From Acetofilamentum sp. (GTDB lineage Bacteria; Bacteroidota; Bacteroidia; Bacteroidales; JAFGXI01), in assembly GCA_020720565.1 (NCBI GenBank), contig DYOK01000024.1:1-16274 (forward strand): DNA of 16,274 nucleotides. Reading direction: 5' to 3'. Of the stretch, positions 8,101-14,321 are shown piece by piece. Under the pieces are notes generated by a model. The model was not told the origin of the DNA. It searched no databases and worked only from the letters and a program-made list of their open reading frames with translations. A program made the translations under genes and the position numbers. The number at the start of each line of letters is the position of its first letter. The first letter of the stretch is position 1.

Positions 8101-11100
8101 TACCGTTCCTCCACTCACATTAACTACAGCTATTCCATCGGCACCAGAGTAGCAAGAAGGCATTACTGATGCAGTTGTTGCAGAAAGTACTGAGGGCTCT
8201 GAAACCATTAAGGAAATTTGAGCCGTACAGTTATTGACATCAGACACAGTGACCGTAATTGGTCCTGCCGAAAGTCCAGATGCTGTAGGATCGGTTTGAG
8301 AAGGAGTGGTATTCCATAAATATGAATATGCCCCTGTACCGCCTGTAATATTGTCTACACCAGCTGTTCCATTTGATTCGCCGTAGCAAAGCGTTGGAGT
8401 TGTAAAGCTGTTGTTGATTGCAATTTGCATAGGTTGGGCGATGGTTACCGATTCGGTTGTTGTACACAAATGAGCATCTGTAATGGTAACGGTGTATGGC
8501 CCTGCCGTTAAGCCTGTTGCCGTGACTGTATTTTGAACAGGAGATGTGCTCCATTGAGTTGTGTAAGAACTTGTCCCACCACTGATATCAACAGTTGCCG
8601 TTCCGTCGCTAGACCCAAAGCAAAGTGTACTTGTTTGAGAGCTTATACTAGCTGATAATGCAGTTGGTTCACTAATATCTATATTCAAAGTACTTACACA
8701 ACCAGCTCCATCTGTTACCGAAACGGTATGTGAGCCAGCTGATAAGCCAGACTCGATATTGCTTGTGTTGGATGAGCTAGACCACGAATAGTTTAAAGTT
8801 CCAGAGCCACCTGTTGCATTGACTTGGGCAGTCCCATTGCTTCCTCCGTAACACGAAACTTCGGTTTGACTCACTAAATTTAAACTGGGTGCTCCTCCGT
8901 CGGGAACGCTAACAGAATGCGTTTTATTACATGAATTGATATCACTGACGGTCACAGTATAACTTGCGGCAGAAACACCTGTAACAGTTAATCCAGTTTG
9001 AGTTGGTGAAGTGCTCCAAGAATATGACAATGTACCAGTTCCTCCAGATGCCGATACAGTGGCACTTCCATCCGATAAACCACAGTGAGCACTATTAATA
9101 GCTCCTGTAGTGACCAATATTTCAGTGCCTTGCCCAACGGTAAATGAGCCGCTTGTAGTACAAGAATGAGCATCAGTAACTGTTAAATTATAGGTTCCTG
9201 CACCTAAATTGCTAGCGGTTGGTGTGGTTTGACCACCTGTTAATGCACCCCATGCATAAGTATAACCAGAGGTTCCTCCACTAGGGGTTGCCAGCACACT
9301 GCCGTTTGTCCCGCCAAAACAAGTGGCATCGGTAATTGTGGGTGTAATTGTAATTGCAGTAGGTTCCCCAAGCACAAATGGGTTGGGATGATTTGTAATA
9401 GAGCATCCATTGGCATCTGTAATAGTGCCAAAATAATTTCCAGCAGATAATCCACTTAATGTTGAACCTGAACCGCCATTACTCCAAGTCGTGGTGTAGG
9501 GAGCTGTCCCTCCGTGAGTATTGTGTGCAATTATTTGTCCGTTATTTCCTCCATAACATAAAGGCTGAATAAGTTGTATCGAATCAAGTGTCAATTGATT
9601 AGGTTGAGTAATTGTTACCGAGTTGGTATGTATGCAAGCATGGGCATCGGTAACGGTAACCGTATGGGTTCCTGCTGCTAGACCACTCGCAGTAGCATTT
9701 GAACCACCCCCTGCAGATGCACTCCATAAATAAGTGTACCCTGGTGTTCCATTCGATGGATTAACTGTTGCACTACCCGTCGAATTGCCAAAGCAATTGA
9801 CGTTGGTTTGATTAAACGTACTCGTAATGGCGTTTGGTTGCGTCACTGTAACAGTCTGAATGCTTTGGCAAACTCCAATTGCATCAGAAACTGTAACGTT
9901 ATAGCTTGTTGCAGATAAACCGCTCACACTGGCCGAATTTCCTCCAGTGCTCCATTGATAAGTGTATGCTGGAGTCCCACCACTTGCAACCACAGTTGCT
10001 GTTCCGTTAGTACCTCCATAACAATCGACCTGATGTGTAACCGAAGCACTCGCACTGACCCCATTAACTGTAAATGTGAGGCTATTTCCAATGATTGCAT
10101 TTCCACAGGCATCGTCAACCTGACCACTTAAATTAAGCGAATATGAACCTCCAGATGTTAGATTACTATTGAGGGTTATAGTAAAAGATTCGCTATAGGC
10201 TGCACCTGAGTTACAATCGATATTAGTTACCGAATATGGACCGCCAGGCCCTGTTACATTAAAATCAGATGCTGATACACTACTACACAAAACCCTTTCG
10301 TTAAAATTGAAGGTAATTTGATTTTGCCCACATGCGGGTGAAGATGTAATATTTGATAAATAGGGAGCATCGATGTCGATAATATTTGAAGAGCCTTGGT
10401 TAAATGTAATGGTATAACCATCGTTGGTTTGTTCGTAGTTGGCCACATATAAAACATATTGCTGACCTGCGGTTACAGTTCTATCTACATTCCATTGGTT
10501 TTCGTCCTCATCACCAGGTCCACCGCAGCTATTGTCGTATGAAGAGTTTGAAGAGTTAATCCCTGTTGGCCCATCGTATGATTCTCCAGAAGTATTCGAG
10601 CTGACTTCGGTTGCTGCATGGCCGGCCGATGAGGCTAAATCGGCACAGGTATGATTCGACAAATTAAACATGGCCCAATCATAATCGTCATCATCGTTAA
10701 CAGGGTCAATTGTAAAACGCATCGAACCGGTAGTTTGTACCGTAAAAATGTACCAAATTCCAGGTTGATTATCTGCCGTATGACAGTCATTCCCAACGTC
10801 GTAGATTTCGGTCAGGTAATACCCCTGTCCACTGTTGACCCCATAGGTTGGAGAGCCTTCGGTATAAGAACTTCCACATACGGGGCGTGCTCCTAAACAG
10901 TCGTGAATGGTTGGTGCTGGTGGATCGACACATGAAATTGTTGCACTAAAACCAGAATATTTAAATGAATCATCTGAGGTGAATTTCACATGTAATGCAT
11001 TCGAGACATTAGTGCTAAACAATGTGATACTGCCGCTGCCATGTAATTTAGTCATGAGTGGTGCAGATGTATTGGTGCCATTATAAACATAAAGATAGTC

Positions 11101-11343
11101 ATAATCCTCTTCTGTATTATATGTAATGACTAACTGTATAGCCATACCTGGGGTTGACGAAACTACAGTCATGCTATAATTTTGATTATTAGAATAATTA
11201 CCTCCACTTCCTCCACTGTCATAAATAGTCCCAGAACAAGTAGATACGGTCTGTCCATTGTAAGAATTAATTAAATAGGTCTGTGCTTGTGTTGTTAAAG
11301 CCCCCAAAAGGCTTAAAATAAATAAAAAATTAGGTTTAAACAT
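5125..11343 (-). CDS. Giant SprB-repeat cell-surface protein, T9SS type B cargo
   Basis: A predicted secreted adhesin of 2,072 residues. I chose the ATG at 11343 rather than the in-frame one at 11397, because it is followed directly by a signal peptide (MFKPNFLFILSLLGALTTQAQ). Numbering from there: residues 22-138 form a CUB domain (Cys36 and Cys138, YDYLYVYNG, and FTSDDSFKYSGF as in calcium-binding CUBs); 139-325 a Cys-rich, Asp-rich domain resembling the PPC-type domains of Bacteroidetes secreted proteins; 326-428 an Ig-like domain; 429-1979 twenty tandem SprB-type repeats; 1980-2072 the gliding-motility type C-terminal domain (TPNADGKNDRF, IFNRWGDLVF, WDGTYNN) that directs type B T9SS export. 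By family, it crosses the outer membrane and is attached to the surface or released; adhesion or gliding is inferred. It is transcribed ahead of the PorP/SprF gene. Confidence 0.93.
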   Translation of the reverse strand: MFKPNFLFILSLLGALTTQAQTYLINSYNGQTVSTCSGTIYDSGGSGGNYSNNQNYSMTVVSSTPGMAIQLVITYNTEEDYDYLYVYNGTNTSAPLMTKLHGSGSITLFSTNVSNALHVKFTSDDSFKYSGFSATISCVDPPAPTIHDCLGARPVCGSSYTEGSPTYGVNSGQGYYLTEIYDVGNDCHTADNQPGIWYIFTVQTTGSMRFTIDPVNDDDDYDWAMFNLSNHTCADLASSAGHAATEVSSNTSGESYDGPTGINSSNSSYDNSCGGPGDEDENQWNVDRTVTAGQQYVLYVANYEQTNDGYTITFNQGSSNIIDIDAPYLSNITSSPACGQNQITFNFNERVLCSSVSASDFNVTGPGGPYSVTNIDCNSGAAYSESFTITLNSNLTSGGSYSLNLSGQVDDACGNAIIGNSLTFTVNGVSASASVTHQVDCYGGTNGTATVVASGGTPAYTYQWSTGGNSASVSGLSATSYNVTVSDAIGVCQSIQTVTVTQPNAITSTFNQTNVNCFGNSTGSATVNPSNGTPGYTYLWSASAGGGSNATASGLAAGTHTVTVTDAHACIHTNSVTITQPNQLTLDSIQLIQPLCYGGNNGQIIAHNTHGGTAPYTTTWSNGGSGSTLSGLSAGNYFGTITDANGCSITNHPNPFVLGEPTAITITPTITDATCFGGTNGSVLATPSGGTSGYTYAWGALTGGQTTPTASNLGAGTYNLTVTDAHSCTTSGSFTVGQGTEILVTTGAINSAHCGLSDGSATVSASGGTGTLSYSWSTSPTQTGLTVTGVSAASYTVTVSDINSCNKTHSVSVPDGGAPSLNLVSQTEVSCYGGSNGTAQVNATGGSGTLNYSWSSSSNTSNIESGLSAGSHTVSVTDGAGCVSTLNIDISEPTALSASISSQTSTLCFGSSDGTATVDISGGTSSYTTQWSTSPVQNTVTATGLTAGPYTVTITDAHLCTTTESVTIAQPMQIAINNSFTTPTLCYGESNGTAGVDNITGGTGAYSYLWNTTPSQTDPTASGLSAGPITVTVSDVNNCTAQISLMVSEPSVLSATTASVMPSCYSGADGIAVVNVSGGTVSTGYTYLWDNNAGNQTNDTAFSLAAGSYNVTVQDDNACSATYSVNISDPTELTATTAYQNVSCFGGNDGRASISPTGGTSPYTYLWSESAQTNDTIFGLIEGMYDVTVYDANLCAFISSIQIIEPSALSIITNAYDVLCNGGNNGQITSNVSGGTNPYTFEWSNGATSSNITESAGIYSVTVTDNMGCVITQTDTISEPTALAINFTTVSPNCGNNDGSASANVSGGVGSYQFEWTNLVGNDTILQTADSLVAGNYNITVYDGNGCSLESSASLTDLGAANISIGSLTHNRCYQDSLGTAQISIISGGTAPFNYTFKEGSDTLQNGSDHAIDSLWAGSFAIIVKDNLGCIASLSFDILQNPQINATMHLDQSILCTGEASGAISVNVNGGTAPYQYHWSFGSDTDASIDHLPIGPYWVTVTDDSLCVVTRQMSLSEPNALSISLIDSGMVTCNGSNSGYLSVQADGGTPIYNFTWSNSQTGNSVSGLSAGDYQVTIHDQNGCELVQPYNVSEPNPIVATISVSPSTCSGANGSIALTVTGGTGSYSFEWAHDNTLTSPDATGLISGTYTFTITDSLMCVADSSVQINNSGSIGLTLQSANDANCFGTSTGSAEVLVVGGVPNFTYIIRYGSVILDSVQIGTSSHTFLNLGMGNYQIEALDGNGCSATTQVSIDQPTSILANANVTNVNCFGQNNAQIQVNVNGGTPAYQYLWSHGATSQDLTGIGTGTYSLTISDSHSCTKVLNNLIVSEPSVLSVSLDNISHNPCHNDSIGQIEVSCLGGTHPYNFIWNNHSQDSILQHLKAGQYNLTVTDAHGCTDTLMTSIVQATLLAITDSVYIENHLQSIDIVPVGGTPSYQYEWSNGEQSANLSNLGTGLYQLTVTDFNGCKAYQVYRVDIEMIIPSVITPNADGKNDRFNIVNIGSIDRVDITIFNRWGDLVFNFSGTGQEYQNETAQWDGTYNNIDLSLTTFVYVIDLHDGKEAITGTLTIVK
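5128..5406 (-). other. T9SS type B C-terminal sorting domain (in adhesin)
   Basis: The last 93 residues carry the canonical pattern of the CHU_C/TIGR04131 domain: PSVITPNADGKNDRF, then VDITIFNRWGDLVF, WDGTYNN, and a terminal strand ending GTLTIVK. In characterised Bacteroidetes this domain targets proteins to the type IX secretion system, with PorP/SprF proteins as partners. It is complete, so the cargo gene appears intact. Confidence 0.92.
5407..10059 (-). repeat. Array of 20 SprB-type repeats (in adhesin)
   Basis: Twenty tandem units of 71-85 residues (mean about 78, or 233 bp). The typical unit has a first Cys in CfGgxnG, then sGGTxpYtYxW, a GLsAGxYxVTVtD stretch and a second Cys in DaxxC, closing with EP or QP and the next unit's start. 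Nineteen units carry both cysteines, consistent with an intra-repeat disulfide. The last unit (5407-5619) lacks the first Cys and the one before it (5620-5847) has a third. Repeats are well diverged in amino-acid sequence, so this is an old array rather than a recent expansion. Confidence 0.92.
10930..11280 (-). other. CUB domain (in adhesin)
   Basis: The first 117 residues after the signal peptide show the CUB pattern: an opening Cys, acidic TEEDYDYLYVYNG, LHGSGS, and SDDSFKYSGFSATISC with the closing Cys. The acidic residues fit a calcium-binding CUB, which in other proteins mediates protein or glycan contacts. This is a recognition call from motif order, not a profile search. Confidence 0.75.
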
Positions 11344-11563
11344 AATGATTTGGTTATTAAGTAAGTAAAGTGGTTTTTGAAGTTTAAAACACCCCAAATA
11401 TGGTGTGCTAAATTATTTCATTCAGTAAAGAACGAAATATCAGAAAATCAATCATTAAAAATGGATTTTTCATAGGCTTTTTTATTAGTTATTGATTTGG
11501 TTACATCAACAAAAGATAGAGATTTAACTTGTAAGTTGTTGTTAATAAAATATCTGGCTTAAA

Positions 11564-11571
11564 CAAATGTA
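11564..11571 (-). promoter_or_regulatory. Possible -7 box for the adhesin-porP operon
   Basis: On the minus strand TACATTTG fits TAnnTTTG exactly. It lies 221 nt before the preferred adhesin start, implying a leader of about 210 nt. No matching -33 TTG is evident, and such 6-base matches occur by chance in AT-rich DNA, so confidence is low. Confidence 0.25.
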
Positions 11572-11690
11572 TATATTATTTTATATATAAAATTTTAATG
11601 TTGCTGATTTTAAGAAAGACTTGATCTGCTTTATATAGAATGATATTTATAAACAACACAATAACAATTAGTTAAGAATTTTATAAAGTT

Positions 11691-11712
11691 GTATTGATTT
11701 ATAAATCAGTAC
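11691..11712. promoter_or_regulatory. Operator-like palindrome in the adhesin/pyrD gap
   Basis: TGATTTATAAATCA (11695-11708) is a perfect 14-bp palindrome. Three more pairs match outside it (GTA at 11691-11693 with TAC at 11710-11712), with one mismatch at 11694/11709. No T-tract follows, and it lies upstream of both divergent genes, which suits a dimeric regulator site better than a terminator. The binding protein is unknown. Confidence 0.4.
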
Positions 11713-11803
11713 TTATTTAGTTCTGGTTTCTAAATAATTTTGAGGGTCGAAAATCTTTTTATAGATAATTGCGATTATATTTTAACGAATGATCAATTCG
11801 CTT

Positions 11804-11811
11804 TATTTTTG
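11804..11811 (+). promoter_or_regulatory. Bacteroidetes-type -7 box for pyrD
   Basis: TATTTTTG matches TAnnTTTG exactly and ends 15 nt before the preferred pyrD ATG at 11827. It lies inside the longer TTG-initiated open frame, which supports the downstream start. A clear -33 TTG was not found. Confidence 0.45.
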
Positions 11812-11826
11812 CAAAAAAATCAACTC

Positions 11827-12852
11827 ATGTATCGATACATCATCCGACCTCTCCTTTTTTTTAAGCAACCAGAACAAGCTCATGCGATTACTTTTGGATT
11901 GTTAAAAGCCCTACAAAAGCTTAATTTAACCTTTTTATTAAAATGGATTTATGGTTTTGAAGACATTCGGCTACATCGTCGGGTTTTTGGATTTGATTTC
12001 CCTAATCCTGTTGGTTTGGCGGCTGGACTCGATAAAGATGCCGAAGTGATTGATGCCCTGGCTTCTGTTGGGTTTGGGTTTGTCGAAATTGGGACTGTAA
12101 CACCAAAAGCTCAACCTGGTAACCCTAAACCCCGAGCTTTCAGATTAACAAACGATTCCGCATTAATCAATCGAATGGGGTTCAACAACCAAGGTGTAGA
12201 TGTCTGTGTTGAACAACTCAAAAATCGCAAATCGAATGTGATTGTTGGTGGTAACATCGGCAAAAATAAAGTAACTCCCAACGAAGATGCTATTTTAGAT
12301 TATCAATATGCCTTCGAGCAAATGTTCGAACATGTCGATTACTTTGTGGTCAATGTTAGCTCACCTAACACCCCGAATCTTCGCGACTTACAAGAAAAAG
12401 AACCGCTCAAGCAATTACTGAATCAACTTCAAAATCTTAATAATTCTAAACCTCAATCAAAGCCTATATTGCTTAAAATTGCTCCCGATTTAACCGATAC
12501 GCAACTAGACGACATTATCGAAATTGTTATCGATACCCAAATTGCCGGTGTAGTAGCAACCAATACAACGATTGCAAGGGAACCACTATCATACGATAAA
12601 GCCTATATCGAATCGCTCGGAGCTGGTGGATTAAGTGGAAAGCCTTTAACTAAACGCTCTACAGAGGTGATTCGGTATTTGCATCAGAAATCAAATGGTA
12701 AATTTCCAATAATTGGTGTAGGCGGTATTTTTACTGCCGAAGATGCCATTGAAAAGCTCGAAGCTGGTGCAAGTTTGGTTCAAGTATATACTGGATTTAT
12801 TTATCAAGGGCCTGCTATAGTTAAACAAATTAACAAGAAGCTGCTCCGATAG
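11827..12852 (+). CDS. pyrD: Dihydroorotate dehydrogenase, quinone-dependent (class 2)
   Basis: Oxidises dihydroorotate to orotate in pyrimidine synthesis, passing electrons through FMN to membrane quinone. With the ATG at 11827 the protein is 341 residues, the normal class 2 length; the open frame extends back to a TTG at 11740 but that adds 29 atypical residues. The N-terminal MYRYIIRPLLFFKQPEQAHA helix pair is the class 2 membrane-contact region. Motifs in order: NPVGLAAGLDKD (60-71), EIGTVTPKAQPGNPKPR (87-103), NRMGFNNQG (115-123), catalytic serine in NVSSPNTPNLR (176-186), FMN lysine in KIAPDLT (217-223), ATNTT (244-248), GAGGLSGKPL (265-274) and GVGGI (297-301). The catalytic base is Ser, not the Cys of class 1. 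A small STAS-like gene follows after 3 nt. Confidence 0.96.
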   Translation: MYRYIIRPLLFFKQPEQAHAITFGLLKALQKLNLTFLLKWIYGFEDIRLHRRVFGFDFPNPVGLAAGLDKDAEVIDALASVGFGFVEIGTVTPKAQPGNPKPRAFRLTNDSALINRMGFNNQGVDVCVEQLKNRKSNVIVGGNIGKNKVTPNEDAILDYQYAFEQMFEHVDYFVVNVSSPNTPNLRDLQEKEPLKQLLNQLQNLNNSKPQSKPILLKIAPDLTDTQLDDIIEIVIDTQIAGVVATNTTIAREPLSYDKAYIESLGAGGLSGKPLTKRSTEVIRYLHQKSNGKFPIIGVGGIFTAEDAIEKLEAGASLVQVYTGFIYQGPAIVKQINKKLLR

Positions 12853-12855
12853 AAT

Positions 12856-13224
12856 ATGGTTAAATATAATTTTGATATTGAAAAACAATTATTAATCGTT
12901 GATAATTCGGGTCGATTAGATTTTGAATCGATGAAGACGTATTTTTTAACTATTCGGAAATATGCCAAAGAAGCACCCAATTTGCTTATTCTGGAAAACG
13001 CACTGAAAGTAGAGGTCAAATTTTCGGCTATCGATATTCCTTTGCTCGGTGCAGCTTTAAACAAATCGGCTACTCATTTCGACTCAGTTATGCATGCCGT
13101 AATTCTTAAAGATACCACCAACGTAGCGTATGCAATGTTGATAAATGACCATTTATCGGCATTTAATTATACACTTAAAGTTTTTGATAGTCATGAGGCC
13201 GCTCATAATTGGTTGTTTCCATAG
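12856..13224 (+). CDS. SpoIIAA/STAS-like small protein
   Basis: A 122-residue soluble protein without signal peptide or membrane segment. The alternating strand and helix pattern (VKYNFDIEKQLLIVDNSGRL, an amphipathic helix at about 23-38, NLLILENAL, a helix at about 57-70, AVILKD, a helix, then LKVFDSHEAAHNWL) resembles the SpoIIAA-like/STAS fold common as single-domain proteins in Bacteroidetes. I cannot assign a partner or ligand. It starts 3 nt after pyrD and is surely co-transcribed with it, though a functional link to pyrimidine synthesis is not implied by the fold. The call rests on fold pattern and general resemblance, so it is moderate. Confidence 0.65.
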   Translation: MVKYNFDIEKQLLIVDNSGRLDFESMKTYFLTIRKYAKEAPNLLILENALKVEVKFSAIDIPLLGAALNKSATHFDSVMHAVILKDTTNVAYAMLINDHLSAFNYTLKVFDSHEAAHNWLFP

Positions 13225-13228
13225 GCTA

Positions 13229-13236
13229 TATCTTTG
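13229..13236 (+). promoter_or_regulatory. Possible promoter for the HAD phosphatase gene
   Basis: TATCTTTG fits TAnnTTTG exactly, with TTG at 13209-13211, 17 nt upstream and inside the end of the preceding gene, in the expected -33 range. It would give a leader of about 35 nt, so this gene may be expressed apart from pyrD. Confidence 0.4.
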
Positions 13237-13273
13237 TGTTATAATTTGAATTTATTTCCCTATTTATATAAGA

Positions 13274-13921
13274 ATGATTAAAAAAGCTTTAATTTTCGAT
13301 TTAGACGGAACCCTTTTAGATACCCTCGACGATATTGCAGATTCTGTCAACTCTGTTTTACAAGAATTTGGTATGCCTACACATCACAGAGGCCAGTTTA
13401 AACATTTTATCGGAAACGGAATAGAAGTGTTGTGCCGAAGAACCTTGCCGCAAGATATATCAGAAAACGATTTTCAGGTATTTCACCATAAAATTAGAGA
13501 GGCATACCGTGCCATGCAAAATACGCGTTCAAAACCCTACCAAGGAATTATTGACTTGTTGCAAACGCTAAATTCTCGTGGGCATAGATTAGCTGTTTTA
13601 TCGAACAAACCTCACGATTTTGTTCCAGATACGTTAAATAAATATTTTCCCAACATAGACTTTGAAATAGCTTATGGTGCCAGACAAGATGTACCAAGAA
13701 AACCGGCACCCGATGGCGTGTTCGATATCTTGCAGGAGCTCAAATTAAATCCTGACGAATGTTACTTTGTAGGCGATACTTCTACCGATATTCAAACCGG
13801 TTTTAATGCGGGTATCGAGACCATTGGTGTGCTGTGGGGCTTTAGAACAAAGGAAGAATTGCTATCCTCAGGGGCAAATTTTATTGTGCAAGAACCTTCG
13901 GAAATTTTAAGTTTGGTTTAA
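13274..13921 (+). CDS. HAD-superfamily phosphatase, phosphoglycolate phosphatase-like
   Basis: A 215-residue cytoplasmic phosphatase of the Gph/PGP type, which removes phosphate from small metabolites such as 2-phosphoglycolate. All four HAD motifs are visible: motif I DLDGTLLDT with nucleophile Asp9 and acid/base Asp11; motif II Ser110-Asn111; motif III Lys143 in RKPAP; motif IV GDTSTD with Asp168 and Asp172. A helical cap domain lies between motifs I and II (about residues 17-85), which marks subclass I. Length is normal. The start ATG follows the AT-rich gap after the STAS-like gene (49 nt), and a terminator follows the stop. Substrate within the family cannot be told from sequence; beta-phosphoglucomutase or pyrophosphatase relatives are alternatives. 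Confidence 0.9.
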   Translation: MIKKALIFDLDGTLLDTLDDIADSVNSVLQEFGMPTHHRGQFKHFIGNGIEVLCRRTLPQDISENDFQVFHHKIREAYRAMQNTRSKPYQGIIDLLQTLNSRGHRLAVLSNKPHDFVPDTLNKYFPNIDFEIAYGARQDVPRKPAPDGVFDILQELKLNPDECYFVGDTSTDIQTGFNAGIETIGVLWGFRTKEELLSSGANFIVQEPSEILSLV

Positions 13922-13942
13922 AAACAGTGTTTTCTGAATTAG

Positions 13943-13980
13943 AAAAATCCGAATCAATATTAAAAACGATTCGGATTTTT
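13943..13980. terminator. Intrinsic terminator between converging genes
   Basis: A perfect 13-bp stem (AAAAATCCGAATC at 13943-13955 with GATTCGGATTTTT at 13968-13980) and a 12-nt loop. Both ends are A/T tracts, so it can work in both directions: after the HAD phosphatase on the plus strand and after the small lipoprotein on the minus strand. Confidence 0.85.
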
Positions 13981-14003
13981 ATTTAAATATTTTATTTTGG
14001 ATC

Positions 14004-14213
14004 TTATTGAGCTCCACCTTCGCGTTGTGGTGCTGTAGAGTTGCTATCTAAAGTTGGTGCTTCGTTAACAACTGTGGCTTCTTCGATTGATGGAACCGAC
14101 ATTTCCTCTGTTTTTACTTCTTCTGTGGTGGTTTTAGGTTCATTTGTCGATTGACAAGAAATAACCATTAGTCCGACACTCGCTGCTAAAAATAATAATG
14201 TAATTTTTCTCAT
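14004..14213 (-). CDS. Small putative lipoprotein
   Basis: A 69-residue product. I chose the ATG at 14213 over the in-frame one at 14255, because it opens a typical lipoprotein signal peptide: MRKITLLFLAASVGLMVISC, with Cys20 as the expected lipidated residue. The mature part is only about 50 residues, rich in Thr, Glu, Ser and Pro, with no predicted fold and no recognised family. It is probably a membrane-anchored disordered peptide. It lies 109 nt downstream of purA on the same strand and ends before the bidirectional terminator. A TAAACGCCT direct repeat (14273-14292) sits upstream. Coding status is supported by the good signal peptide and lipobox, but the function is unknown. Confidence 0.7.
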   Translation of the reverse strand: MRKITLLFLAASVGLMVISCQSTNEPKTTTEEVKTEEMSVPSIEEATVVNEAPTLDSNSTAPQREGGAQ

Positions 14214-14272
14214 ATCATTAAATGTTTTGAAATTTAGTACCTTGAATAATATCATGTCGAATTTTATTTATC

Positions 14273-14292
14273 TAAACGCCTGATAAACGCCT
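14273..14292. repeat. TAAACGCCT direct repeat
   Basis: TAAACGCCT occurs at 14273-14281 and 14284-14292, spaced 11 bp start to start, about one helical turn. It lies between purA and the lipoprotein gene, 60-79 nt upstream of the lipoprotein start, where a regulator could bind on one face of the DNA. It may also be chance. Confidence 0.3.
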
Positions 14293-14321
14293 TTACAAAA
14301 CCAATAAATAAGTCGAAAACC

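Larger units (their letters stand above)
11344..11826. other. AT-rich divergent region between adhesin and pyrD
   Basis: This gap must contain the promoters of the adhesin operon (minus) and the pyrD group (plus). Visible elements are a possible minus-strand -7 box (TACATTTG, 11564-11571), a 22-nt near-perfect palindrome at 11691-11712, and a good plus-strand -7 box at 11804-11811. In-frame extensions of both flanking genes reach into it, but each is better explained by an internal start. No RNA gene was recognised. Confidence 0.6.

Noticed and set aside
8240..8554. Minus-strand open frame of 104 codons within the adhesin
   Set aside because: It is an alternative frame of the repeat region, rich in His, Arg, Asn and Tyr with no family resemblance, while the overlapping adhesin frame is unmistakably coding.
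5407..10059. Regular spacing of about 230 bp, which could be taken for a CRISPR-like or tandem DNA repeat array
   Set aside because: The periodicity is a protein repeat inside one continuous reading frame; the DNA copies are well diverged and there are no short identical repeats separated by spacers.
5125..11343. Possible recent horizontal transfer of the adhesin gene, because its base composition looks somewhat richer in G+C in places
   Set aside because: The spot differences I saw are explained by Gly/Ser/Thr-rich repeats; no mobile element, tRNA or boundary repeat flanks it. A windowed composition and codon analysis would be needed to reopen this.
12804..13064. Minus-strand open frame of 86 codons across the pyrD/STAS-like junction
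   Set aside because: It is antisense to two well-supported genes and its product resembles no known protein.
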